DNA of 64,000 nucleotides from Bacillus sp. RO2. Its GTDB lineage: Bacteria > Bacillota > Bacilli > Bacillales > Bacillaceae_I. The position numbers and the translations under genes are program-made. The stretch is from assembly GCF_012911845.1 (NCBI RefSeq), contig NZ_JAAXCU010000042.1, positions 1 through 64,000 of the forward strand, in the 5' to 3' direction. Of this stretch, positions 7,023 through 15,868 are shown in pieces. Position 1 is the stretch's first letter. Every line of letters begins with the position of its first letter. The notes beneath the pieces are model-generated. The model did no database searches and was not told the origin of the DNA. It saw nothing but the letters and a program-made list of their open reading frames with translations.

Positions 7023-9221
7023 TTGGAAAGATTTAAGAGAAATAAATTATCCCAAATGAAATTACCAAACATCAAAGCAATCTTGTCTAAAAAGTACTTC
7101 CTTTTTCCATTTATTTTAGCATGCATTGCTGTAATAGGACTAATAGGTTATATCTTTATCATTTTTTTAGGCGACTATGTCATTGATGAAAAGAAATTGA
7201 TCATGGATTCCACTACAACTATGGTAGATGAAAGCGGAAATGAAATAGCCTCGCTCTTTTTCGAAAATAGGGAAATCGTAGAAATATCCAAAATACCGGT
7301 ACATGTAAGAGAGGCATTTGTGGCGGTGGAGGACAATCGTTTTTATGAACATAGAGGAATTGATGTTCGGGCAATTGGTAGAGCAGTCTACCGTGACATT
7401 CTGGCCAGAAGCAAGGTAGAGGGAGGAAGCACCCTCACTCAGCAACTCGCAAAAAATATCTTCTTGTCGAATGAAAAATCATGGCTCCGAAAAACGAAGG
7501 AAGCGGTAATTGCGATAAATCTTGAAAGAAGATACACCAAAAATGAAATTTTGGAAATGTATTTAAATCAGATATATTTTGGGCATGGTGCATATGGCGT
7601 CCAAGCAGCATCAGAACTTTATTTTAACAAAAATGTAGAAGAATTGACGGTAGAGCAAGGTGCCTTGTTGGCTGCTCTTCCTAAAGCGCCTAATGGTTAC
7701 TCTCCCATTAATCATCCAGAGGAAGCGAAAAAAAGACGAGATCTTGTCTTGCATCTTATGGAAGACCAAGGCTATATTGAGGCGGAAGAAGCTGTCGGGT
7801 TAATGGGGAAAACGCTAGGCTTGGATGTGATTGAATCTCCAGAAAAGCAGGCTTACTTAACGTATATCGACATGGTGATGGAAGAAGCAGAAGAAAAATA
7901 TGGCTTTACTCCAGAAGAATTGCATAGAGGCGGGTATAAAATCTTGGTACCGATGAATGTCGCGGCTCAAGATGCTGCATTCCAACGTTTTCAGGACAAT
8001 CAATATTTTCCCGGCACCAATGATAACGTCGAAGGTGCATTTGTCATGATGGATCAGCACAATGGAGGCGTAATGGCCGTTATTGGTGGAAGAAACTATG
8101 TCACAAAGGGAATTAACCGGGTCAATATCAAAAGGCAACCTGGTTCCACCTTCAAACCTTTGGCTGTCTATGCCCCTGCACTTGAGGAAGGCAAATATGA
8201 GCCGTACAGCCTTTTAAAAGATGAGTTACTCTCTTATAAAGATGGACAAGAAGTTTATAAACCAAGAAACTATCATCATCAATATAAAAACGAAGTAACC
8301 ATGTATGAGGCTATTAAGGATTCCTTAAATGCACCTGCAGTTTGGGCATTAAATGAATTGGGAATCAAAAAAAGTAAAAGTTACCTTGAAAAGTTGGACC
8401 TGACTATTCCTGATAACGGGCTGGCTATTGCACTTGGAGGATTGAAGGAAGGGGTGACCCCTTTAGAATTGACAAAAGCTTATCGATCCTTTGGCAATAA
8501 TGGCAAAATAGTAGAACCTTATTTTATTCAGGAGATCAGAACGAGAAAAGGCGAAGTTGTCGCCAAAGTAAAAAAAGCCGAAAAAAAAGTATTTAGCCCT
8601 CAAACAGCGTGGAATATGACAAGGATGCTTGAAGGAGTGGTTCAGGACGGTTCGGCACAAGCAGGAGATCTTCAAGGGGAACTTGCCGGTAAGACAGGCA
8701 CTACCAACTATCCGGGTGTAGATAATGCCATTAAGGATACTTGGTTTGTCGGGTATACGCAAGATGTGATCGGGACAGTTTGGATGGGCTATGATACCAC
8801 AACTCCCGAACAACATTTGACTGCAGGAGGAGCTTATCCTACAAGACTATTGAAAGATATATTGCGAGATGCTGGACTCGATAATGGAGCTTTTTCCGTT
8901 CCTGTCGGTGTTTTGGATCTAGAAAAACCAATCACCATGCCTGAAAGTATACAATTGAATGGATCGATGACCTTTCATCCTTTGAGTTTGTTCACAGTCA
9001 ACCTAAAGTGGGGGGAAGCGGAAGATGATCGGATTGTCTATAGAGTCTATTCTGTTTCAGGGGATAAGGAAAGTTTAATTGGAGAAGTATCTGGGGACCA
9101 TCAATACTCAGTGAAAAATATCAACATCTTTAATGTGCCTGAATATTACGTTATTCCTTACAATACTCAAACCCAAAAAGAAGGAAATCCATCCAAAACA
9201 CTAAAGCCGTCATTTAGATAA
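7023..9221 (+). CDS. pbpF: Penicillin-binding protein 1A/2c family (PbpF)
   Basis: A 732-residue class A penicillin-binding protein that polymerises and cross-links peptidoglycan. A cytoplasmic tail is followed by one transmembrane anchor (about 26-50). The glycosyltransferase domain (about 70-250) has the catalytic Glu near 103 in VEDNRFYEH plus GGSTLTQQLAKN and RRYTKNEILEMYLN. The transpeptidase domain has nucleophile Ser near 375 in GSTFKP, SLNAP, and KTGTTN near 557. A short beta-rich tail follows. The start is TTG at 7023 behind AGGAGGAGGT. Length and position before the heme genes match PbpF of B. subtilis, which has a role in spore germ-cell wall or vegetative wall synthesis. Confidence 0.92.
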   Translation: MERFKRNKLSQMKLPNIKAILSKKYFLFPFILACIAVIGLIGYIFIIFLGDYVIDEKKLIMDSTTTMVDESGNEIASLFFENREIVEISKIPVHVREAFVAVEDNRFYEHRGIDVRAIGRAVYRDILARSKVEGGSTLTQQLAKNIFLSNEKSWLRKTKEAVIAINLERRYTKNEILEMYLNQIYFGHGAYGVQAASELYFNKNVEELTVEQGALLAALPKAPNGYSPINHPEEAKKRRDLVLHLMEDQGYIEAEEAVGLMGKTLGLDVIESPEKQAYLTYIDMVMEEAEEKYGFTPEELHRGGYKILVPMNVAAQDAAFQRFQDNQYFPGTNDNVEGAFVMMDQHNGGVMAVIGGRNYVTKGINRVNIKRQPGSTFKPLAVYAPALEEGKYEPYSLLKDELLSYKDGQEVYKPRNYHHQYKNEVTMYEAIKDSLNAPAVWALNELGIKKSKSYLEKLDLTIPDNGLAIALGGLKEGVTPLELTKAYRSFGNNGKIVEPYFIQEIRTRKGEVVAKVKKAEKKVFSPQTAWNMTRMLEGVVQDGSAQAGDLQGELAGKTGTTNYPGVDNAIKDTWFVGYTQDVIGTVWMGYDTTTPEQHLTAGGAYPTRLLKDILRDAGLDNGAFSVPVGVLDLEKPITMPESIQLNGSMTFHPLSLFTVNLKWGEAEDDRIVYRVYSVSGDKESLIGEVSGDHQYSVKNINIFNVPEYYVIPYNTQTQKEGNPSKTLKPSFR

Positions 9222-9291
9222 GGCATAATCAATAGCAATGTCTAAAAATAGAAAATATCAATGAAATGTACTGTTTGAGGAGAAGCGGGAG

Positions 9292-10941
9292 ATGAATGTA
9301 CAAGTAGGAGCATTATTTGCACGAGTTGGATCGAATATTAAAGAAGCATGGTTAAATGAAAGAAGGTTGAACCAAGAGCAAATGCACATCATTCATCAGA
9401 AAAATAAGCTGATGTTGGTCGTATTTGTTACATTGCTCATTCTAGACCTGTTAACAAACATATTTATTTTCCCAGAGATACTTCCTGCGATCTTGCTCTC
9501 TGCAGGATCGGTCTGTGCTTTGGTTGCTTTCTTTGTTTTACGCCCTAAGCTTGCTAAGGTGGGGATGTATGTCATCGTATGTACATCCTTTATTCCATTT
9601 TGGATGGTAGCCTATCTAGATAAAGATGTAATCAATTTTTATTTTCTATCCATGCCTTTAATTATGTCTTCTTTATATAATCGTATCTTGCCCATTTTAA
9701 TAGCTAGTTTTTTGACTTGTATCACCCTGTCATTTTTCTACATCGACTATAGTAACATTGTGTTTTCCAATCATTTAAAAGAGGATGTATTTTATTTTAT
9801 TCTGTTTTCCCTATTCGTCACCATCTTTCTCCTCTTTTCTTGCAGGCTGACAGGGAGCCTCTTAGAGAGGGCAGAAAAGAAAGAGAAGCAGACTTCCTTA
9901 GAGTTGCTTTCTACGAAAGAATATTTAGAAGCATATTTCAATAATACGACAGACTCTATTGGAGTTTATGACCTGAACGGGGCCATTTTAAAAGTAAATT
10001 CTTCCTTTGAAAAAATGTTTAAAGTGAACGAAAGAGATATCATTGGTTCGGAAACAAGCTTTCTTTCTTTTACATCTGCAAATTCTCTCCGTGTTTTTTT
10101 AAGTAAACTGAAAAAACAGAAGCAACTCTCATTTGAACTACTTACAACAACGGAAGGAATGTATATTGACCTCAACATCACGCTTACTCCAGTAAAGGAC
10201 GTACAGGGAAGAATCATAGCACTTGTTTTTCTCATGAAGGATATTACCGATAAAAAGAGAACGGAAGAAGCACTCATGCAGTCGGAAAAGCTTTCTGTCA
10301 TCGGAGAACTCGCAGCCGGAGTGGCACATGAAATTAGAAATCCTGTCACCGTCTTAAAAGGGTTCGTTCATATCCTTTCCCAGGAAAGCAGAGAAAAAGA
10401 ATTCTTTACCATCATGGATAAGGAATTAGAACGAATCAACCAGATTACAAATGAATTTATGGCGCTAGCAAAACCCCAGGCCATAAAAATTAAAAGACAG
10501 AATTTAAAAGAACTCATTCAGGAGGTCTGTGTTTTTCTTGAAAGTGAGGCATTTATCAATCAAGTTGTCATCGAAGTGGTTCATTTTGAAGAGTGCATAT
10601 GCCTTGAATGTGAACCGAATCAAATCAAACAAGTATTAATAAATATTATTAAAAATGGCATGGAAGCAATGCCAGACGGCGGGAAGATAACCATTCATTC
10701 TCAAGTGGTGGACGGTTTTGTTAACTTATTAATTAAGGACGAAGGATATGGAATACCTAAAGAGGTAATCAGCAAGGTAGGACAACCTTTCTTTACCACT
10801 AAAGAACAGGGTACAGGGCTCGGTCTGATGGTTTCCATGAAAATAATTGAAAACCACGGTGGACAGTTAAGGATTCACAGTGAAGAGAAGGTCGGATCAA
10901 CAGTAGAAATCTCACTGCCGCATATGAAGGTGGGGGAATAA
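9292..10941 (+). CDS. PAS-domain sensor histidine kinase
   Basis: A 549-residue membrane kinase. About six hydrophobic helices span residues 40-190, followed by a coiled linker and a PAS domain (about 208-325, YFNNTTDSIGVYDLNGAILK and VFLMKDITDKKRTEEAL). The HisKA domain carries GVAHEIRNPVTVLKGF with the phosphorylated His near 346. The HATPase_c domain has NIIKNGMEAMPDGG, DEGYGIP and GTGLGLMVS. There is no response regulator next to it. This layout is that of the orphan sporulation kinases such as KinB/KinE that feed Spo0F, but the actual partner and signal are not shown by the sequence. It stands between pbpF and hemE, where B. subtilis has no such gene. Confidence 0.85.
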   Translation: MNVQVGALFARVGSNIKEAWLNERRLNQEQMHIIHQKNKLMLVVFVTLLILDLLTNIFIFPEILPAILLSAGSVCALVAFFVLRPKLAKVGMYVIVCTSFIPFWMVAYLDKDVINFYFLSMPLIMSSLYNRILPILIASFLTCITLSFFYIDYSNIVFSNHLKEDVFYFILFSLFVTIFLLFSCRLTGSLLERAEKKEKQTSLELLSTKEYLEAYFNNTTDSIGVYDLNGAILKVNSSFEKMFKVNERDIIGSETSFLSFTSANSLRVFLSKLKKQKQLSFELLTTTEGMYIDLNITLTPVKDVQGRIIALVFLMKDITDKKRTEEALMQSEKLSVIGELAAGVAHEIRNPVTVLKGFVHILSQESREKEFFTIMDKELERINQITNEFMALAKPQAIKIKRQNLKELIQEVCVFLESEAFINQVVIEVVHFEECICLECEPNQIKQVLINIIKNGMEAMPDGGKITIHSQVVDGFVNLLIKDEGYGIPKEVISKVGQPFFTTKEQGTGLGLMVSMKIIENHGGQLRIHSEEKVGSTVEISLPHMKVGE

Positions 10942-10973
10942 TCGTCTATTTTATGAACAATAAGCACTCATTC

Positions 10974-11002
10974 TATACATTCCTTACATTTATAGGTATA
11001 GT
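10974..11002 (+). promoter_or_regulatory. Probable sigma-A promoter of the hem operon
   Basis: TATACA (10974-10979) and TATAGT (10997-11002) are 17 nt apart and lie about 65 nt before the hemE start codon. Confidence 0.5.
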
Positions 11003-11065
11003 GTAACATGACAGAAGTGAAACGTAATAAAAGCAGAAATAAGTCATTTGAAAGGGGTCATCATT

Positions 11066-12106
11066 TTGAGTCAAACAACATTTAACGATACATTTTTACG
11101 AGCATGTAGAGGAGAGAAAACAGAGCATGTCCCATTATGGTATATGAGACAAGCAGGACGTTCTCAACCGGAGTACAGAAAAATTAAAGAAAAGTATTCA
11201 TTATTTGAAATTACTCATCAACCTGAGCTTTGTGCCTATGTGACAAAGCTTCCTGTTGATCAATATAACGTGGATGCAGCCATCCTATATAAAGACATCA
11301 TGAGTCCCCTTCCTGCAATTGGTGTGGATGTGGAGATTAAATCCGGAATCGGCCCAGTTATTGATAACCCGATCCGATCCATTCAAGATGTTGAAAAGCT
11401 TGGAGAAATACATCCTGAAGAGGATGTTCCATATGTACTGGATACCATCAAGCTGTTAACAAAAGAGCAATTGAATGTTCCGTTAATCGGTTTCGCGGGG
11501 GCACCATTTACGCTTGCTTCCTATATGATCGAAGGTGGACCATCTAAAAACTATAATAAAACCAAAGCATTCATGTATGCAGAACCGAAAGCTTGGTTTG
11601 CATTAATGGATAAACTGGCAGATATGACTATCACCTATGTTCGCTCCCAAATCCATGCTGGTGCAAAAGCAATCCAAATTTTTGATAGTTGGGTTGGAGC
11701 ATTGAATGTAGAAGATTACCGTTACTTCATTAAACCGGTAATGAATCGCATCTTCTCCTCATTAAGAGAAGAAAATGTACCATTAATTATGTTTGGAGTA
11801 GGTGCAAGCCATTTAGCTAATGAGTGGCACGACCTTCCACTTGACGTGGTGGGGCTCGACTGGCGTTTACCGATTACAGAAGCTAGAGAACGTGGAATTA
11901 CGAAACCTGTTCAAGGTAACTTAGATCCTGCTATTCTTTTAGCACCATGGGAAGTTATTGAAGAAAAAGCAAAAGCAATCCTTGACCAAGGAATGCAACA
12001 ACCTGGCTACATCTTCAATCTTGGCCACGGAGTTTTCCCACAAGTCAACCCAGACACACTAAAACGTTTAGCAACATTCGTACATGACTATTCTTCTAAT
12101 AAATAA
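11066..12106 (+). CDS. hemE: Uroporphyrinogen decarboxylase
   Basis: The 346-residue HemE converts uroporphyrinogen III to coproporphyrinogen III in the cytoplasm. The family signature [16 protein letters not shown] is near the N-terminus, followed by [20 protein letters not shown], then [17 protein letters not shown], and [12 protein letters not shown] near the end. The start is taken as TTG 11066 (MSQTTFND), which has AAAGGGG at an 8-nt spacing and fits the usual HemE N-terminus; an upstream in-frame TTG at 11048 has no ribosome site. It is the first gene of the heme operon. A repeat element separates it from hemH. Confidence 0.95.
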   Translation: MSQTTFNDTFLRACRGEKTEHVPLWYMRQAGRSQPEYRKIKEKYSLFEITHQPELCAYVTKLPVDQYNVDAAILYKDIMSPLPAIGVDVEIKSGIGPVIDNPIRSIQDVEKLGEIHPEEDVPYVLDTIKLLTKEQLNVPLIGFAGAPFTLASYMIEGGPSKNYNKTKAFMYAEPKAWFALMDKLADMTITYVRSQIHAGAKAIQIFDSWVGALNVEDYRYFIKPVMNRIFSSLREENVPLIMFGVGASHLANEWHDLPLDVVGLDWRLPITEARERGITKPVQGNLDPAILLAPWEVIEEKAKAILDQGMQQPGYIFNLGHGVFPQVNPDTLKRLATFVHDYSSNK

Positions 12107-12125
12107 TTATGTTTTAGGATATTTA

Positions 12126-12252
12126 AGCTGATGATTGGAGCAAAGGGCGAAGACTCCTGAGGGAGATAGCGGTAGCTTGAGACCCCGCAGCGGAGCGAGG
12201 AGGCTCAAGCACCGCCCCTAGGAAAGCGAAGCCCCGTGCGGAAATCATCAGC
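12126..12252 (-). repeat. Type B interspersed repeat inside the hemE-hemH interval
   Basis: An inverted copy starting AGCTGATGATTGGAGC and ending GCGGAAATCATCAGC. Here the fifth base of the terminal repeat is A instead of T, and the partner base at the other end is T instead of A, so pairing is kept. It lies within the presumed hemE-hemH-hemY transcript and ends about 50 nt before hemH, so the folded element would be part of the mRNA leader of hemH. Confidence 0.85.
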
Positions 12253-12304
12253 GGAGTTAACAAGATACTCTCCAATAGACCAGAAAAGAAAAGAGGTAAA
12301 CTAT

Positions 12305-13246
12305 ATGTCCAAAAAAACAATGGGCTTGTTGGTAATGGCATACGGTACACCATATAAAGAAGAAGACCTAGAACGATACTACACACATATCCGTCGCGGC
12401 AGAAAACCATCCGACGAAATGCTGCAGGACCTGCGCGAAAGATATGACGCGATCGGAGGAATTTCTCCACTTGCGCGTATCACAGAAGAACAAGCAAATG
12501 CACTAGGTGCACACTTAAACAACATCCAAGATGACATTGAATTTAAAGTCTACTTAGGCTTAAAGCATATCGAACCATTCGTAGAAGATGCGGTTCAACA
12601 AATGAAAGAAGATGGAATCGAAGAAGCGGTAAGCATCGTACTTGCCCCTCACTTCTCTACTTTCAGCGTGAAATCCTACAATGGACGTGCACAAGAAGAA
12701 GCAGAAAAAATCGGCGGCCCATCCATCGTTTCAGTTGAAAGCTGGTATGATGAGCCAAAGTTTATCCAGTACTGGGTAGATAGAGTGAAAGAAACGTTTG
12801 GATCCATGAATGAAGCTGAACGGGAAAAGGCAGTATTAATTGTTTCAGCACATAGCCTTCCAGAAAAAATCATTCAAATGGGGGACCCATATCCAAACCA
12901 ACTTCAAGAAACTGCAGACCTTATCGCAAAGGGTGCAGGAATTAAAAACTATGAAATTGCATGGCAAAGTGAAGGTAACACACCGGATCCATGGTTAGGG
13001 CCAGATGTTCAAGACATCACACGTGACCTTCATAAAGACAAAGGATATACGTCATTTGTTTACACTCCGGTTGGATTTGTATCAGATCACTTGGAAGTGC
13101 TATATGACAACGACTACGAGTGTAAGATTGTAACAGATGAAATCGGTGCAAAGTACTATCGCCCGGAAATGCCCAATACACAACCAGAATTTATTGATGC
13201 GATGGCTACTGTCGTATTGGAAGAATTAAAAAAAGTATCTCAGTAA
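12305..13246 (+). CDS. hemH: Coproporphyrin III ferrochelatase
   Basis: A 313-residue class I ferrochelatase, the HemH/CpfC type of Gram-positive bacteria that inserts iron into coproporphyrin III. Visible motifs are [20 protein letters not shown] at the start, [14 protein letters not shown] with the active-site region near residues 120-130, [10 protein letters not shown] with the conserved His near 183, and [18 protein letters not shown] with the Glu near 264. The start is ATG 12305 behind AGAGGT; the frame is open further upstream only through the repeat element. It is followed at once by hemY. Confidence 0.95.
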   Translation: MSKKTMGLLVMAYGTPYKEEDLERYYTHIRRGRKPSDEMLQDLRERYDAIGGISPLARITEEQANALGAHLNNIQDDIEFKVYLGLKHIEPFVEDAVQQMKEDGIEEAVSIVLAPHFSTFSVKSYNGRAQEEAEKIGGPSIVSVESWYDEPKFIQYWVDRVKETFGSMNEAEREKAVLIVSAHSLPEKIIQMGDPYPNQLQETADLIAKGAGIKNYEIAWQSEGNTPDPWLGPDVQDITRDLHKDKGYTSFVYTPVGFVSDHLEVLYDNDYECKIVTDEIGAKYYRPEMPNTQPEFIDAMATVVLEELKKVSQ

Positions 13247-13271
13247 ATCTAGAAAAGAAGGCGATGAAACC

Positions 13272-14702
13272 ATGAACGAGGAGAAAAAAAGGGTTGTCAT
13301 CATCGGTGGAGGCATTACTGGCCTAGCCGCTGCCTACTATCTTCAAAAGGAAAAAAAAGAGAAAAACCTTGATATAGAGATTACCCTGATAGAAGCAAGC
13401 AACCGACTTGGTGGGAAAATCCAGACTGTAAAGCGTGATGGATTTACTATTGAACGTGGACCAGACAGTTTCCTTGCTAGAAAGTTAAGTGCTGGAAGAT
13501 TGGTAAAAGAAGTCGGTCTTGAAGATCAATTAGTGCACAATTCAACAGGTCAAGCCTACATTCTGCTAAAGGGACAACTCCATCCAATGCCTGAAGGGTC
13601 TGTGATGGGGATTCCTACAAAACTGTCACCTTTTGTTACAACAGGATTATTTTCCCCAATTGGAAAAATGCGTGCAGCAGCGGACCTTATCCTTCCTGCT
13701 TCAAACAATGGTGGTGAAGACCAATCACTTGGTTCATTTTTCCGCAGAAGACTCGGGGATGAAGTGGTGGAAAACCTGATTGAACCGTTACTATCTGGGA
13801 TTTATGCAGGTGACATCGATAAATTAAGCCTGCAAGCCACTTTCCCGCAATTTCAACAGGTGGAAGAGAAGTACCGCAGCTTAATACTCGGGATGAAACA
13901 GACCACTCCTAAACAAAAACCTGCACCTGCCCAAAAGAAAAAAGGTATGTTCCAGACTTTGCGCGGGGGCCTTCAAACGCTTGTGGATGCCCTTGAAGAA
14001 AAGCTAGATCAGGTGACCATCTTAAAAGCAGTTAAAGTGGACACCATTAAGAAAATAGAGGATCAATATTCCCTATCTTTAAGTAATGGCAAAGAGGTCC
14101 AGTGTGATAATGTTATTATCTCGACTCCTCATCATGCTACAGCAGGCCTGATTCCCGGGGCAGATTTTCTTGCTCCACTGCAGCAGATGTCCTCTACATC
14201 TGTTGCGACCATTGCAATGGCATTTGATGAGTCAGCTCTTAAACAAGACATTGACGGTACAGGCTTCGTGGTGTCCAGGAACAATGATTATACGATAACT
14301 GCTTGCACATGGACCCACAAAAAGTGGCCGCATACAACACCAAAAGGGAAAGTAATCCTTCGCTGTTATGTTGGCAGAGTGGGAGAGGAAGCAATTGTTG
14401 ATCAGAGTGATGAAGAAATAAAAAAAGTGGTACTCGATGACCTTAACAAAATTATGGAGGTCGGATCCGAGCCAGAATTTACGATTGTCACTCGTTGGAG
14501 AGAAGCAATGCCTCAATACGCTGTCGGTCATAAAAAGATGCTGCAGAAGATGAACGCTCGTCTATCAGAAGCCATGCCTGGAGTGTATCTTGCAGGAAGT
14601 TCTTTTGAAGGCGTCGGGCTACCTGACTGTATTGATTCAGGTGAAGCGGCAGTCAAAGCAGTGATAAATAGCATAAAAAACAAACCTGTTGCTCAGGTAT
14701 AA
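13272..14702 (+). CDS. hemY: Coproporphyrinogen III oxidase (HemY/CgoX)
   Basis: A 476-residue FAD-dependent oxidase that converts coproporphyrinogen III to coproporphyrin III in the Gram-positive heme pathway (formerly called protoporphyrinogen oxidase). The N-terminal Rossmann motif is VVIIGGGITGLAAAYYL, followed by EASNRLGGKIQT and FTIERGPDSFLARK. The C-terminal FAD-contact region is VYLAGSSFEGVGLPDCIDSG. It lies 25 nt after hemH with an AGAAGGCGATG ribosome site and is the last gene of the operon, ended by a strong terminator. Together with HemH it defines the coproporphyrin-dependent route. Confidence 0.94.
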   Translation: MNEEKKRVVIIGGGITGLAAAYYLQKEKKEKNLDIEITLIEASNRLGGKIQTVKRDGFTIERGPDSFLARKLSAGRLVKEVGLEDQLVHNSTGQAYILLKGQLHPMPEGSVMGIPTKLSPFVTTGLFSPIGKMRAAADLILPASNNGGEDQSLGSFFRRRLGDEVVENLIEPLLSGIYAGDIDKLSLQATFPQFQQVEEKYRSLILGMKQTTPKQKPAPAQKKKGMFQTLRGGLQTLVDALEEKLDQVTILKAVKVDTIKKIEDQYSLSLSNGKEVQCDNVIISTPHHATAGLIPGADFLAPLQQMSSTSVATIAMAFDESALKQDIDGTGFVVSRNNDYTITACTWTHKKWPHTTPKGKVILRCYVGRVGEEAIVDQSDEEIKKVVLDDLNKIMEVGSEPEFTIVTRWREAMPQYAVGHKKMLQKMNARLSEAMPGVYLAGSSFEGVGLPDCIDSGEAAVKAVINSIKNKPVAQV

Positions 14703-14712
14703 ATATCAATAG

Positions 14713-14750
14713 AAGGTTCAGTCGCAGCATAAAGCGACTGAACCTTTTTT
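14713..14750 (+). terminator. Terminator of the hem operon
   Basis: AAGGTTCAGTCGC (14713-14725) and GCGACTGAACCTT (14734-14746) form a perfect 13-bp stem with an 8-nt loop and a T-run. Confidence 0.92.
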
Positions 14751-14768
14751 TAAAAAGTAAATAATACA

Positions 14769-14897
14769 GTTGATTTCCGTTTCAGGCGCTTCGCTTGCAT
14801 GCGGGCGGTCCGGGAGCCTCCTCGGCTTGCGCCTGCGGGGGTGTCTCCCCTGTCCCTTCCTCCCGCGGGCGTCTACGAGCCTTCCACTCCAATCAAT
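14769..14897 (+). repeat. Type A interspersed repeat
   Basis: Starts GTTGATTTCCGTTTCAGG and ends CCTTCCACTCCAATCAA, with CTTCGCTTGC, GGGCGGTCC, GAGCCTCCTCGG and TCCCTTCCTCCCGCGGGCG inside. Its ends are inverted repeats. Paired with the inverted type B unit 100 nt downstream. Confidence 0.85.
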
Positions 14898-14996
14898 AAG
14901 GTGGCTTCATTTACTTAAGGGCTTGTGAGAATTCATCTAACTGAGTTATCTGTAAAAGCACTAACATTTCGTTTCACTTAATATCTAGCTGTGGAT

Positions 14997-15115
14997 TGGA
15001 GCAAATGGCGGAGACTCCAGCGGGGGAGTAACGGTAGCTTGAAACCCCTTAAGCGCAGCGAGGAGGCTCAAGCACCGTCCCGCGGAAAGCGAAGCCATTT
15101 GCGGAAAGGAACAGC
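14997..15115 (-). repeat. Type B interspersed repeat, inverted copy
   Basis: Starts AGCTGTGGATTGGAGC and ends GCGGAAAGGAACAGC. With the type A unit it fills 14703-15229, which holds no gene apart from the tetR promoter region. The A-forward / B-inverted pair recurs at 46.8 kb and 61.2 kb with similar spacing. Confidence 0.85.
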
Positions 15116-15182
15116 GGCGACAATGCAAATGTTAAACCTAGATGTTGCTTTTTTATAAAAGAGCAACTATAATAAAACCGAT

Positions 15183-15205
15183 TGACCGATATAGACAATT
15201 AGTCA
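15183..15205. promoter_or_regulatory. Shared TetR-type operator, copy 1
   Basis: Read on the minus strand it is TGACTAATTGTCTATATCGG followed by TCA. The ends TGAC and GTCA are inverted, and the site matches the 23-nt site at 15821-15843 at most positions. It lies just before the tetR gene, so it should mediate autoregulation. Confidence 0.6.
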
Positions 15206-15229
15206 TTTTTGTAGGAAAGGAGCTATCAA

Positions 15230-15796
15230 ATGGATCGTAAACAAAGTATCCTTGAGGCCGCATTAAAATCGTTCTCTTTATTTGGATATAAAGCTACCAC
15301 GATGGATCAAGTTGCAAAGCTAGCAAACGTTGGAAAAGGGACGATTTACACCTTTTATTCTAATAAAGAAGAGCTCTTTAGTGAAATTGTCGCAGGAATA
15401 TTAAGAGAAATGCAAGAAGTGGCTGACCGTTCCATTAATTCAGAACAATCCTTTTTCGAAAATGCCCACAGGGCGCTTATCAGCTTGCTTGATTTTCGAA
15501 ACGAACATCAACTGACCGTCAAATTGATTCAAGAAGAAAAGGAACTTGGAACAAAAATAGTTAACCAAGAACTTAACCGCCTAGAGCAAATGATTATTAC
15601 ATTTATCAAAGAAAGAATTGAAAAGGCGATAGAAAAAGGGGAACTAAGAAAGTGTGACCCGGAAGTTACAGCATTTCTAATGCTTAAGCTTTATGTGGCA
15701 CTTGTTGTGGACTGGGAAGAACATCATACCCCATTATCCAAAGAGGAGATTGCCAATTTATTTGAATTATATTTTATTAAAGGATTATCAACTTGA
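15230..15796 (+). CDS. yhgD: TetR family transcriptional regulator (YhgD-like)
   Basis: A 188-residue TetR/AcrR regulator. The N-terminal DNA-binding domain (about 5-52) reads SILEAALKSFSLFGYKATTM, then KLANVGKGTIYTFYSNKEELF with the typical recognition helix. The C-terminal all-helical ligand and dimer domain is less conserved. It is followed by yhgE exactly as yhgD-yhgE are in B. subtilis, and the two upstream regions share a 23-nt operator, so it likely represses itself and yhgE. The effector is not known from the sequence. ATG start behind AAAGGAG. Confidence 0.85.
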   Translation: MDRKQSILEAALKSFSLFGYKATTMDQVAKLANVGKGTIYTFYSNKEELFSEIVAGILREMQEVADRSINSEQSFFENAHRALISLLDFRNEHQLTVKLIQEEKELGTKIVNQELNRLEQMIITFIKERIEKAIEKGELRKCDPEVTAFLMLKLYVALVVDWEEHHTPLSKEEIANLFELYFIKGLST

Positions 15797-15820
15797 TGAT
15801 CCTTAAAATTTTGAAAAAAA

Positions 15821-15843
15821 TGACTAAATGACAAAAATGGTCA
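15821..15843. promoter_or_regulatory. Shared TetR-type operator, copy 2
   Basis: TGACTAAATGACAAAAATGG followed by TCA, a 23-nt site with inverted TGAC/GTCA ends directly before yhgE. It differs from copy 1 mainly by A/T swaps. Confidence 0.6.
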
Positions 15844-15868
15844 TAATGTAATATGGAGGTAATAAAAG

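Noticed and set aside
12123-12470. A 115-codon minus-strand open frame over the hemE-hemH repeat and the start of hemH
   Set aside because: It runs antisense through hemH, and its reading continues from the GC-rich repeat. Similar peptides (e.g. ending LRSLRPLLQS) appear in every copy of the repeat, so it is a shadow of the element.
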